A stretch of DNA of 64,000 nt, taken from assembly GCF_016861975.1 (NCBI RefSeq), contig NZ_BOMB01000024.1, positions 124,001 through 188,000 of the forward strand. The letters run 5' to 3'. Each line of letters starts with the position of its first letter. Positions within the stretch are counted from its first letter, which is position 1. The notes under the pieces were generated by a model, which was given only the letters and a program-made list of their open reading frames with translations, was not told where the DNA came from and did no database searches. This document shows, in pieces, positions 36,336 to 44,900 of this stretch. The DNA is from Actinocatenispora rupis. GTDB lineage: Bacteria; Actinomycetota; Actinomycetes; Mycobacteriales; Micromonosporaceae. The translations under genes and the position numbers were made by a program.

Positions 36336-36702
36336 TACGGCTGGGTCGTGGTCCGCCGCAACGCGACCGCGACCCAGCATCGTTTCCCTGCGGCGCACGG
36401 GTGTTCCGCCTGATGCGTCGCACCGGACAACTCCGAGTCGCAGCGCGGCCGTCCGGCGCTGGCGACCTGCCACGGGGCCATCCCGACCGCTGCACGTGTC
36501 GACAGCCGAGCTGACGACCTGGGCGATCCGAGTAGGCGTTCCGGACTGCGTGATATGAGCGGGCGCAACGCCGCTCCCCGAACTGGTCCGGTGGGAGGTC
36601 GCGCACGCTGCGCCGAGCGCCTTATCCAGCCGCGTCAGTCTCGGCGCCTCCGAGCCCGTGACACCGATGCCGGGCGCAGGCCAGGATGCCGAACGAGCCC
36701 GG
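36336..36702. other. Gap between convergent genes
   Basis: 367 bases. Apart from the hairpin at 36340-36378 I see no supported gene, RNA or repeat here. Confidence 0.5.
36340..36378 (+). terminator. Hairpin terminator after the EspB-like gene
   Basis: Perfect 9-base stem GCTGGGTCG / CGACCCAGC with a 21-base loop, starting four bases after the stop and followed by ATCGTTTCCC. Confidence 0.55.
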
Positions 36703-37731
36703 TCAGCGGCGGGCGGCGCCGAGTCGCTGCTGTTCCACCGTGGTGGGGCACAGCCAGACGTACTGTGCGCCGTCGCCGCCGAGCAGCGCGAGCATGTCGT
36801 CGCGCAAGGTCGGTAGCAGGCCCGTGGTCTCCGCGGGCAGACCGATCACCGAACCGGCGGCGTCGGTCTCGGACCGGGTGAGCCGCTGCACCGCGACGAG
36901 GTCGGCCTCTTGGACGGTGGCGAACCCGTACGAGGTGAGCTCGGGGAGCACGGTCAGCCGCGTCTGCCAGCCGGTGGGTGTCAGTGGTTGGGTCGCGCCG
37001 GTGGGGCCCTCGTCGTACACGAGGAGCGCGGGCGCCCGGCGGCCGGCCGGCACGGTGAGGTACTGGGTGGGGGGCAGTACGGCGACCTGGCGTGAGTCGC
37101 CGGTGGCCCACTGGCTGAAGCCCTGCCAGACCTCGGGCCGGGAGGTGAACACGGCGACCCGCGCCCCGACCGACAGCGCGCGCAGGATGAGCAGGTGGGT
37201 CGCCCAGAGCCCGCCGACGAGGACGACACGGGTCGGTTCCGGCCGGAACAGCCGTACGGTGACGGGCTGACGCTGCTGGTCGATGCCGAGGACGAGGCCG
37301 CTGCGCGCGGCGGTGGGTCGGATCTCGGCGACGGCCGTGTCGTTCACGACGTGCGCGCCGATGTGCAGGGGCGAGAACGGTCGCGCCTTCGGGGCGGGCG
37401 GCTCCTTGCCGTCCCGGGGCAGGGTGCCGGCGGAGTAGATCTTGCCGGCCTGCGGCGTTTCGGTGAACGTCGGCGGGTGCGGCGGCGCCTGCGGTGCCGC
37501 GGCGGCGAGCGGGTCGGCGGTGGCCTGCGCGGCGGTGCGGGCACCGGACGCGGCGTCGGCCGACTGCTGGCCGAGGACGGTTCCGCGGCCGTCGGTGGCT
37601 TCCTCGGCCTGCTGCTCGGGCCGGGCGGTCCGGTCGGGCCGCTGCTCGGTGGCGGGCGCGGGAGCCCCGAGTACGGGAGCGGTCGGCGGTTGTTGCGGCG
37701 CGGAGCCGCTGTCCGGGGCGGGTGTGGTCAT
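36703..37731 (-). CDS. T7SS-associated partner of EccE, copy 2 (degenerate ATPase-like)
   Basis: A 342-residue paralogue of the gene at 23886-25094. Its first 135 residues are Pro/Ala-rich; the conserved C-terminal region has RLFRPEPTRVVLVGGLWA, ARVAVFTSRP, WATGDSRQVAVLP, LLVYDEG and LRDDMLALL. The GG-L-W-A turn replaces a normal P-loop and no Walker Lys is present. ATG at 37731 overlaps the eccE2 stop in ATGA, so the two are coupled. I know no function; pairing with EccE in both cassettes suggests a subunit or assembly factor of the T7SS membrane complex. Confidence 0.75.
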   Translation of the reverse strand: MTTPAPDSGSAPQQPPTAPVLGAPAPATEQRPDRTARPEQQAEEATDGRGTVLGQQSADAASGARTAAQATADPLAAAAPQAPPHPPTFTETPQAGKIYSAGTLPRDGKEPPAPKARPFSPLHIGAHVVNDTAVAEIRPTAARSGLVLGIDQQRQPVTVRLFRPEPTRVVLVGGLWATHLLILRALSVGARVAVFTSRPEVWQGFSQWATGDSRQVAVLPPTQYLTVPAGRRAPALLVYDEGPTGATQPLTPTGWQTRLTVLPELTSYGFATVQEADLVAVQRLTRSETDAAGSVIGLPAETTGLLPTLRDDMLALLGGDGAQYVWLCPTTVEQQRLGAARR

Positions 37732-38972
37732 CGGGCGCCTCCGCCGCTCGGTGCCGACGTGTACGCGGCGGGTGCCTGCTCACCGTCGAGCCGGAACAGC
37801 TCGGCCCCGTACTGCCGGGCAGCGGCCTCCAGCGTCTGGCACGACATGGCGAGTACCTCCGCGGGTGCGGCGACCCGGACGAGGCATCGCAGGGTGGTTT
37901 CCTGGCCCTGGGGTTCCAGGATCAGCGTGACGCTGGTGAAGGACGCCGGTGTGGCCGCGAGTCGTTCCAGCATCGAACTGGCCGCGGACAGGCCGGGCCA
38001 GGATCGTACCCAGAAGGTCGCGTGTGCCAGGCCGTTGGCGTGCCAGGCGGTCCACTCCTCCCGCGCGGTGGAGTGGTGTGGGTCGTACTCGTCGAGCCCT
38101 GCGGAGGTGACCAGCGCGTCGACCAGCTCGTCCGGGCTGAGCAGCGAGGCGCGGAAGCCGTCGCGCCGCAGCAGCTTGGTGGCCCGCCGGGCGAGCGTCG
38201 CGACCAGCGTCGGTACGTCGTCGGCGGTCGCGCCGTCCACCACGGTGCGCGCCAGGCTCTGCGCGTCCGCGCGTACCGCCACCCAGAGCGCCTGTTCCTG
38301 CGGCGGCGCCTCGCCGGCGAGGGACACCAGCTCCCGGTACGAGTCCGCGTACGCGGGGCCGGCGACGAGCATCCCCGGCGCCGGCACGGTGTGCGTCACG
38401 ACCTGCAGTACGGTGCCGGGCTGGCCGGCCTCCGTCAGGACCTCGACCAGCTTGTCCACGGGCAACGGCGCCGGGGCCTGGGCGCGGATCCCGGCGGGCG
38501 GAAGGACGGCGGCGGCGGCGAACCAGCCCGCGCCGTCCTGCCCCACGCCGATCCGGTCCTGGTCACCCTGCAACACGCGCTCCCGTACGACGAGGTCGGG
38601 TGCCAACGCGCGCAGCGCGGTCAGTCGCATGTCCTCGGCCGGCACCCGGCGCGCCGAACGGCGGCGCCGGAACTGCCAGCGCAACGCCAGGATCTCGGTC
38701 CACCACCGGCCGCCGCTGCGCCCGAACGCGAGGATGAGCAGCAGGACGCCGAGCACGATCGCGATCGCGCCGACGAGCGGGTGGCGCACGAAGACCAGCG
38801 CCACGGCCACGAGTACGCCCTCGGCCAAGAGCAGCTGGAGGACGCTGACGCCGCCGATCCGGCCGGACCGGCGACGCGTGCGCATCAGCGGTGGTTGCCG
38901 GGCTGCCACGGGATCGGCGCCGATGCGTGCGCTCCCGCGTACACCCGGCGGCGGTGACTGGTTGCTGGCCAT
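37728..38972 (-). CDS. eccE: Type VII secretion protein EccE, copy 2
   Basis: A 414-residue paralogue of the eccE gene at 22565. It shares the two-helix start (SVLQLLLAEGVLVAVALVF), the FGRSGGRWWTEILALRWQFR hallmark and the LDGEQAPAAYTSAPSGGGAR end. The middle diverges, including an acidic stretch not seen in copy 1. It lies between mycP (119 bases upstream) and partner 2, in a mycP-eccE2-partner2 operon. Two EccE proteins in one locus could be alternative subunits of the same complex. Confidence 0.86.
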   Translation of the reverse strand: MASNQSPPPGVRGSARIGADPVAARQPPLMRTRRRSGRIGGVSVLQLLLAEGVLVAVALVFVRHPLVGAIAIVLGVLLLILAFGRSGGRWWTEILALRWQFRRRRSARRVPAEDMRLTALRALAPDLVVRERVLQGDQDRIGVGQDGAGWFAAAAVLPPAGIRAQAPAPLPVDKLVEVLTEAGQPGTVLQVVTHTVPAPGMLVAGPAYADSYRELVSLAGEAPPQEQALWVAVRADAQSLARTVVDGATADDVPTLVATLARRATKLLRRDGFRASLLSPDELVDALVTSAGLDEYDPHHSTAREEWTAWHANGLAHATFWVRSWPGLSAASSMLERLAATPASFTSVTLILEPQGQETTLRCLVRVAAPAEVLAMSCQTLEAAARQYGAELFRLDGEQAPAAYTSAPSGGGAR

Positions 38973-39091
38973 CGCCGTGCCGCACCCCTCTCGGCTCCAC
39001 GCCGCCGCATGCCGGCGTCGTCGCTCACGTCACATGGTAGGGAAGACGGACGCTCGTGGCGCAGCACGAGCGTCCGGCCGGCTGTCCGGCG

Positions 39092-40372
39092 TCAGGACCT
39101 GTCGGCTTCCGGTTCCTTGAACAGGTGCACCGGTACGGACGGCATGTCGGCCTCGGGATCGTCGTACGGCCCGGCTGTCCGGCCGGCCCGCCAGCGGCGA
39201 CGCCGGCCACGCGGCAGGTACACCATCGCGGCGATGATCAGCAGCGCGGCGGCGATGCCGGAGCCGGTGCCGATGAGCGCGAGGTTGGTGCTGGTGGCCC
39301 AGGCGTGTGCGCGCATCTGGGCGGCCTTGTCGATGTGCTTGGCGGGCGCCGAGGGGAGCGCCCGGCCGGGTCCGTCGGCGGTCCGTCCGACGACCGCCTG
39401 GTACGGGTCGGCGATGCCCCACCCGTAGTGCCGGCCTGGGGCCGCCTCGCCGCCCGGCGCGGCCGTGGCCTCCAGCCGGTGTACCAGCTCGTCGACGCTG
39501 AGGTCGGGCTTGTGGCTCCAGGCCAGCGCGGCGACGGCGCTGGCGAAGCCGGCGGCGAACGCGGACCCGTCGACCAGGACCATCCCGGACCCGGCCTGCG
39601 TGGTCACCACGGACGCGCCCGGCGCGACCAGCCCTACGAACTCGCCGCTGCCGGAGTTCTCCGACACCGTCCCGTCCGCGGCGAGCGTGCCCACAGCGAG
39701 AACTCCCGGGTACGCGGCGGGATAGGGGACGGGGTTTTGTTCGGTGCCGAGGTCTCCGGTCGCTGCGACCACGAGTACACCGTGCCGGTGCGCCGCCGCC
39801 ACCGCCGACTTCAGCCCGGCATCGTCCGTGTATGTGGCGTACGGCACGGTGACGATGGTGGCGCCGTGGCCGACCGCCCAGGTGATGCCCTTGGCCAGGA
39901 GCTTCGGATCCACGTTCGAGTCCGGGACCTGGTTGGCGGCGGTGAGTGCGACCGGCAGCAGTCGGGCGTCCGGCGCGATCCCCCGGAAGCCGACTCCGGC
40001 ACTGGACTTCGCCGCGATCACCCCGGCGACCTGCGTACCGTGGCCCGCGCAGTCCTTGTTTCCGGCGCTCTTGCCGTCGCCGACGTTGGTACCGGTGAGC
40101 ACCCGCCCGGACAGTTGCGGCTGGTTGCCGTCGATGCCGGTGTCCACCACCGCGACGGTCTGCCCGCGGCCGGTGGCGAACGGCCACACGCGCTGCGGGT
40201 CGAGGGTCATCTGCGCCCACGGCAACGGCTTGTACGTCTTTCCGGGGGCGACGCATCGCTCCTCGGCGTCGGCAGGTCTCGCTGAGGTAACTGCCACCGA
40301 CCCGATCGCAAGCACGCTGAGAGTGGCGGCGATCACTCGCCGTAGAACTCGGCCCTGCCGACGGTCTGTCAT
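39092..40372 (-). CDS. mycP: Type VII mycosin with altered active site
   Basis: A 426-residue membrane-anchored subtilisin-like protein. Signal peptide 1-36 (ends ADA). The protease domain keeps Asp77 (VVDTGID) and His111 (CAGHGTQVAG). The oxyanion position normally Asn in A-x-G-N is Asp207 (AATGDLG). The nucleophile block, normally G-T-S-F-A-A-P, is G269-S-A271-F-A-A-G, so the Ser is Ala with a Ser one residue earlier. Cysteines in the N-terminal extension (C40, C108) are kept. A C-terminal helix (about 360-382) and basic tail anchor it. Mycosins also stabilise the T7SS membrane complex independently of proteolysis, so it may be purely structural here. It heads an operon with eccE2. Confidence 0.9.
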   Translation of the reverse strand: MTDRRQGRVLRRVIAATLSVLAIGSVAVTSARPADAEERCVAPGKTYKPLPWAQMTLDPQRVWPFATGRGQTVAVVDTGIDGNQPQLSGRVLTGTNVGDGKSAGNKDCAGHGTQVAGVIAAKSSAGVGFRGIAPDARLLPVALTAANQVPDSNVDPKLLAKGITWAVGHGATIVTVPYATYTDDAGLKSAVAAAHRHGVLVVAATGDLGTEQNPVPYPAAYPGVLAVGTLAADGTVSENSGSGEFVGLVAPGASVVTTQAGSGMVLVDGSAFAAGFASAVAALAWSHKPDLSVDELVHRLEATAAPGGEAAPGRHYGWGIADPYQAVVGRTADGPGRALPSAPAKHIDKAAQMRAHAWATSTNLALIGTGSGIAAALLIIAAMVYLPRGRRRRWRAGRTAGPYDDPEADMPSVPVHLFKEPEADRS

Positions 40373-40461
40373 CGTGTCCCCTTGCCAGTTCGCTGCCGCA
40401 TCGATCAGGGTAGTGGTCGTCCGCCGCCGCCCGTACCCCTCCTGGCGCCCAAGATCATGCT

Positions 40462-40476
40462 CTGCAATCCTTGCAG
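40462..40476. promoter_or_regulatory. Inverted repeat in the mycP/ybaB divergent region
   Basis: CTGCAA-TCC-TTGCAG is a perfect 6-base inverted repeat near the middle of the 190-base divergent gap. It could be an operator for either side; there is no further evidence. Confidence 0.3.
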
Positions 40477-40562
40477 GACTGGGTACTCTCAGCGTGGGCG
40501 TGCGTCATGGAATGTGGTTCTTGACCGCCTGATGCACGATGGCCGGTGTGGGGAGGTGTGCA

Positions 40563-40973
40563 GTGACGGAACGTAAGAGCGCGGACTGGGAAGCCATCGG
40601 CGGCATGCTGGCGGACCTGAAGGGCGCCTCCAGCCGGGTGGAGGACATCCACAGCGAGTCGATGAAGATCACCGGCGTGGCCTGGTCCGGCGATGGGCTC
40701 ATCAAGGCCGTGGTCGGCCCGCGCGGACAGCTCCTCGAACTGGAGCTCGACCCGCGACTGTTCCGTAAGCCCGACTCGAAGGGGTTGGCCGCCGCGATCG
40801 TCGCCACCACCAGGGCCGCGGCCGAGGAGGCCATGGCCAAGGGTCAGGAGCTGATGGACAAGGCACTGCCCAGCGACCTGCGTCTCGGCCGGATCGGCGG
40901 CATGGACATCTCGAAGTTCCTCACCAGCACCGACGCGGACCTGCGTGAGCGGGAGGAGAAGAACGATGGGTGA
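40563..40973 (+). CDS. YbaB/EbfC-family protein of the toxin operon
   Basis: A 136-residue protein of the YbaB/EbfC nucleoid-associated family: ITGVAWSGDGLIKAVVGPRG, then QLLELELDPRLFRKP and a long helix KGLAAAIVATTRAAAEEAMA. The housekeeping ybaB sits beside recR/dnaX; this copy sits before a WXG-like gene and a giant substrate, the setting in which actinobacterial T7SS effector operons carry YbaB-type proteins. Whether it binds DNA or acts as a chaperone is unknown. GTG at 40563 follows GGGAGG. Its stop overlaps the next start by eight bases. Confidence 0.83.
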   Translation: MTERKSADWEAIGGMLADLKGASSRVEDIHSESMKITGVAWSGDGLIKAVVGPRGQLLELELDPRLFRKPDSKGLAAAIVATTRAAAEEAMAKGQELMDKALPSDLRLGRIGGMDISKFLTSTDADLREREEKNDG

Positions 40974-41331
40974 GTACGTCGACGTCGTCGGGGGCGCGGA
41001 GCGCCTGTCCCTCAAGGCAACCGGGTACCGCGACCACTTGACGAGTCTGCACGGCGACATCATGTCCAAGGTCGCGAAGGTCATGGACCACGAGAAGTGG
41101 GGAGAGCCCGACGAGTTCACCACGACGTTCCGTGGTGGGGACAAGGGCTACGACGCCGCGCGCAACCTGCTCTTCGGCAGCGGCCATGACAAGGGCGCCC
41201 TGACGATGATGGCGAAGAACGCCGACGCGCTGCTCGAGGTGTACGCGAACGCCATGATGAACTACGCGGACCAGGACACCGAAGGCGGTCGGGCGATCCA
41301 CAGCGTGCACACCGAGACCAAGAACGCCTGA
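40966..41331 (+). CDS. WXG100-like export partner with YxxxD motif
   Basis: A 121-residue helical protein. Helix 1 ends at HEKWGEPDEF (W45), followed by a Gly-rich turn (FRGGDKGY). Helix 2 (GALTMMAKNADALLEVYANA) leads to Y100-A-D-Q-D104, an YxxxD/E export motif, and a short tail. This is the arrangement of small partner proteins that carry the export signal for a neighbouring LXG/WXG-headed toxin. GGGAGGAG precedes the ATG, which lies inside the end of ybaB (8-base overlap). The giant gene starts 94 bases downstream, after a strong hairpin. Confidence 0.8.
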   Translation: MGEYVDVVGGAERLSLKATGYRDHLTSLHGDIMSKVAKVMDHEKWGEPDEFTTTFRGGDKGYDAARNLLFGSGHDKGALTMMAKNADALLEVYANAMMNYADQDTEGGRAIHSVHTETKNA

Positions 41332-41358
41332 CAGTCCAGGCAACAACCAGTCGTACAC

Positions 41359-41386
41359 GATCGGGGCGGTGTGAACCGCCCCGATC
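41359..41386 (+). terminator. Hairpin between the WXG-like gene and the giant gene
   Basis: Perfect 12-base stem GATCGGGGCGGT / ACCGCCCCGATC with a GTGA loop, ending 38 bases before the giant gene's start. It could act as a partial terminator that lowers expression of the giant gene relative to its small partner. Confidence 0.6.
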
Positions 41387-41424
41387 TCTGATGGAAGGGC
41401 GATGAGAAGTGGGAGGTGCCGTGC

Positions 41425-41949
41425 ATGAGTGACGACGGCAGCTACTCATTCGCCCACTATCTGCACGAGTTCATGACCTGGGTCGACACCGAGGTCGAGC
41501 CGTGGATTCCCGGTGCGCACAGCTGGATCGGCGAGAAGCTGATCGGCAAGGTCCCGAAGATGGACTCGGCCGACGCGTACCGACTCAGCGACGCGTGGGG
41601 CGAGCTGCTCGCGTCGATCGACGCGTACAACAAGGTCGTCGCCCAGGCGTACTCCGACCTGTCCGGGACCTGGGCGAGTGAGTCGTCCGGTATCTGGGAG
41701 TCGAACTTCAGCGACTACCTCGACGCGACCGCCTCCCTCTCCGAACTCGCCGCAGGGCTGGAGGAGTCGACCGCCGGGCTCGGCCTCGAACTCGTCACCG
41801 ACGAGATCGCGGTCATGCTGGGCCTCGTCATGCTCGGCGTCGAGCTGGTCATGGCGGTCATCGCCATCTGCACCGTTGTCGGCTCGATCTTCGGTGGCGC
41901 CGGCATCGGCGGCGCGATCGCCGAGTTCTCCACCACCATCGGAAACGCG
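41425..41949 (+). other. Giant protein: WXG100/CpnT-like N-terminal domain
   Basis: Residues 1-175. Two helices with Trp-rich turns (EVEPWIPGAHSWIG and DLSGTWASESSGIW) are followed by a hydrophobic region at about 127-170 (AVMLGLVMLGVELVMAVIAI). The pattern recalls the N-terminal domain of CpnT and related T7SS toxins, which pairs with a small WXG partner. Confidence 0.6.
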
Positions 41950-44900
41950 TTCCGCGCCGCGATCACCAACATCGCGAAGCTGCAGTTCCGGGCCGGGCTG
42001 CGGGAAGCGATGGAGATTCTCGGCCGGAACCTGCCCCGGATCCTCGGCAACCTCGTCAAGACCATCAAGACCGCGCCAGTGCGGGTGGTGGCGCGCCGAG
42101 GCGCGCGGACCCTGACCCAGAAGGAGTTCGGAAAGTACCTCGGGAGCGACGCCTTCAAGGCGGTCGCCCGCCGCAACATCCCGTTCATGGCCAAGCGCGT
42201 CGCGCCCAAGGTGGTGGCCCGGGTTGCCCGCCGTGGCGCGATGTCGATGCGTCGCGAGTTCCAGACCATCATGGAGCGCCAGCTCTTCCGGCACCTGACC
42301 GAGGAAGGTGGGCGCGCCCTCGCTGTCCGCGGCGGGGCAAGTGTCGCCCGGAGTGGCGCCGCCGAGACCGCCGAGGACATGGCCGCCCGCATCATCTACG
42401 AGTCGGGGATCCGTACCGGCGCTCGCGGGCTCGTGGACGCGACGTTCCACGGAATGGCCGAGAACCTTGGCCACCGGATGCTGTGGGGAGCGGCGTTCGG
42501 CGCGGGTTACATGGCCGCCCCGTCGATCATCGCCCGGGTGGACGCCCTGGCCACCGGTGCCGTGCCGTTGTCGCAGATGCACTTCGAGCAGGTCGGCAAG
42601 GCGATCGTGGGCGGTGCGGTCATGGGCGCGGCCGCCGGCGCGGCCGGACAGGGCATGGTCTTCGGTGCGATGGGCGGCGCGGTGGGCGGTGGCGCCGGTG
42701 CGGCCCTGACCGACGCCCTCGACTGGATGAAGACCGGCAACCCGCAGAACTGGGGCGACGACATCACGCACGGCGCGGCGAGCGGCGCGCTGTTCGGTGG
42801 AGTACTCGGTGGTCTGCACACGCTCCGGTTCGACCACGCCAACATGAGCATGAGCTTCGACAACCAGGGCACGCGCGTGCACATGGTCGATCGGAGCGCG
42901 CGGATCGGCCAGGTAGACGGTGTCGTCCGGTTCAAGGACGGCAGCGCCGGCATTCTGTCGGAGCTGGGCACGAAGGACGGCCCGATCCGCGTCGTTGTCA
43001 GCGACGTCCAGGGTGCGATCTGGGATTCGCCGGCTGGCCAGGGGCGGGTCGACGCGGCCGGGCAGTCGATGCCCTTCCCGCAACCGCCGCCCAACCAGCA
43101 GCCGCCGAACCAGCCGCCGAACAGCCTGCCGCCGGGTAACCCGCCGCCGAACCAGCCGCCGCCGGACCAGCGTCCGCCGGACCAGCCGCCGCCCGACACG
43201 CGGTCGCCCAACCAGCCGAACCAACCGAACCAGCCGAACCAGGGGCAGCCCAACCAGGGCCGTCCCCAGCCCGGCGACCCGCGATACGTCCGGGTCGAGC
43301 CCGGTACGCAGGGATCCGACGGTGCGCACCAACCGGTGCCGTACGACCCGAAGAACCCGCCGCCGCCACCGGTCCGGCAGGAGGGCGGGCAGCAGGCGCT
43401 CGACCCGTACGGGACCGGTCGGCCGCAGGGGCCCGACTACAGCCAGCCGCCCGGCGGTGGCGACTCGGGCACGCCAGCGGCTCCGGCCGCCCACGACGCG
43501 GCCACGGCCGCCGCACCGTCGGGACTCGGCAATCCGGCTCCCGCCGTTCAGGGTGGCGGCCCGTCGACCCCGAGTGGTGGCCCCGTCGTACCGGGTGGTG
43601 GGGATTCCAGTCAGCCGGCCCTGCCCGGCGACGGCGGTGCGGCACCGGGCCATCAGCCCGGCGCTGGCGGAGCGCCTGGTGGACCCGGGCCCGACGGCAC
43701 GCCCCAAGCGCCAGGCGCGCCCGGGCCGGACGGCCCCGCCACACCACCCGCGCCGGACTTCTCCCGGCCGGAGCTGCCGCGCGGCGACTCGGCGTTCGAC
43801 CGGCCCAACGCGATCCCGGACCGGTACGCGCCGCAGGTTGCACGTGCGCTCGACACCGCGCCGCCGTTGGACCGCTCGCGCGTCGACCACATCTTGCAGC
43901 ACCCGGAGCAGTACGACTCCGGCCTGGTCACCGCGGTCCGGCTGCAGTACACGGTGCCGGACGCGAACGGCGTCTTCCAGTACACGCAGACGCCGGGACC
44001 GGACGGTATGCGTACCGGACCGACCGACTCGGAGATCGGGCGGTGGAGCAGCGACATCCACCAGGCCGCGGCCCGGCAGGAGGCCGCCGACCAGGCAGCG
44101 CGCCTGCAGCCGCCGGAGACCGACGCGGTCGGGCGGATGCTGGACCGGCTGCCGGCCGACGGCATGCGGACCGACGCGTCCGGTGCCGCCCGCGGCGACC
44201 TGCAGAACTCCGCCCGCGACCTGTACACGGAGGTCACCCGCGATCCGGATGCCGATCCGGCGCTGACGAAGGCGGTCAACGACCTCCTCACCTACCGGGA
44301 CTCGGACGGCAACACGGTCCTGAAGAAGCCGGAGGACCTGCACAACGACCTGTCGAGGCTGTCCGAGAGCAAGGACGTCGACGGCGGCGGCGAGCTGATG
44401 CGGCAGCTCGGGTTCGAGGCGCCGGATGCGACGTTGCCTGACACGATCCGAGAGGTCGCCGACAACTCCCGCATCGGTCAGTACGCGCCGGACGGACCGA
44501 CTGTCGAGCCGGCCCGCGGCGAGCCGGTCGCGTGGCAGGGCGAGCAGGGGCCGGGGCAGTTGGAGGTCGGCCCGCGCGACGTCCACACCGTCAGCAACCC
44601 GAGCCGGCCGGCCCAGGTCGTCCAGGTGTCGGGCGACCCGGTGCGTGCCCGTACCGACGTGACCCGGCCGCTCGACGGCGTACTGCCCGACCTGCAGCCG
44701 CGGCCGGCCACCGACACGACGCCCGGCGACTCGTACACGGCCGTGGAGCCGCGCGACGGCGGGCGCATCGTCGTCGACTACCCGACGGGCACGGTGGAGG
44801 TACAGGTCCGTACCGCGCCGCTGACCGGGGACGTCGGCGCGGTGGTGCACCTGCCCGAACAGGTCGACGGGCAGCCCACCGGCACGATCGACGTGACCGT

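Noticed and set aside
22565-41424. Mobile element or integrated plasmid carrying the T7SS
   Set aside because: No integrase, transposase, terminal repeats or tRNA-linked attachment site is visible, and base composition matches the flanks.
43072-43272. Repetitive linker DNA as a CRISPR array or minisatellite
   Set aside because: The repeats are in frame, encode Pro/Asn/Gln and lack uniform repeat-spacer structure.
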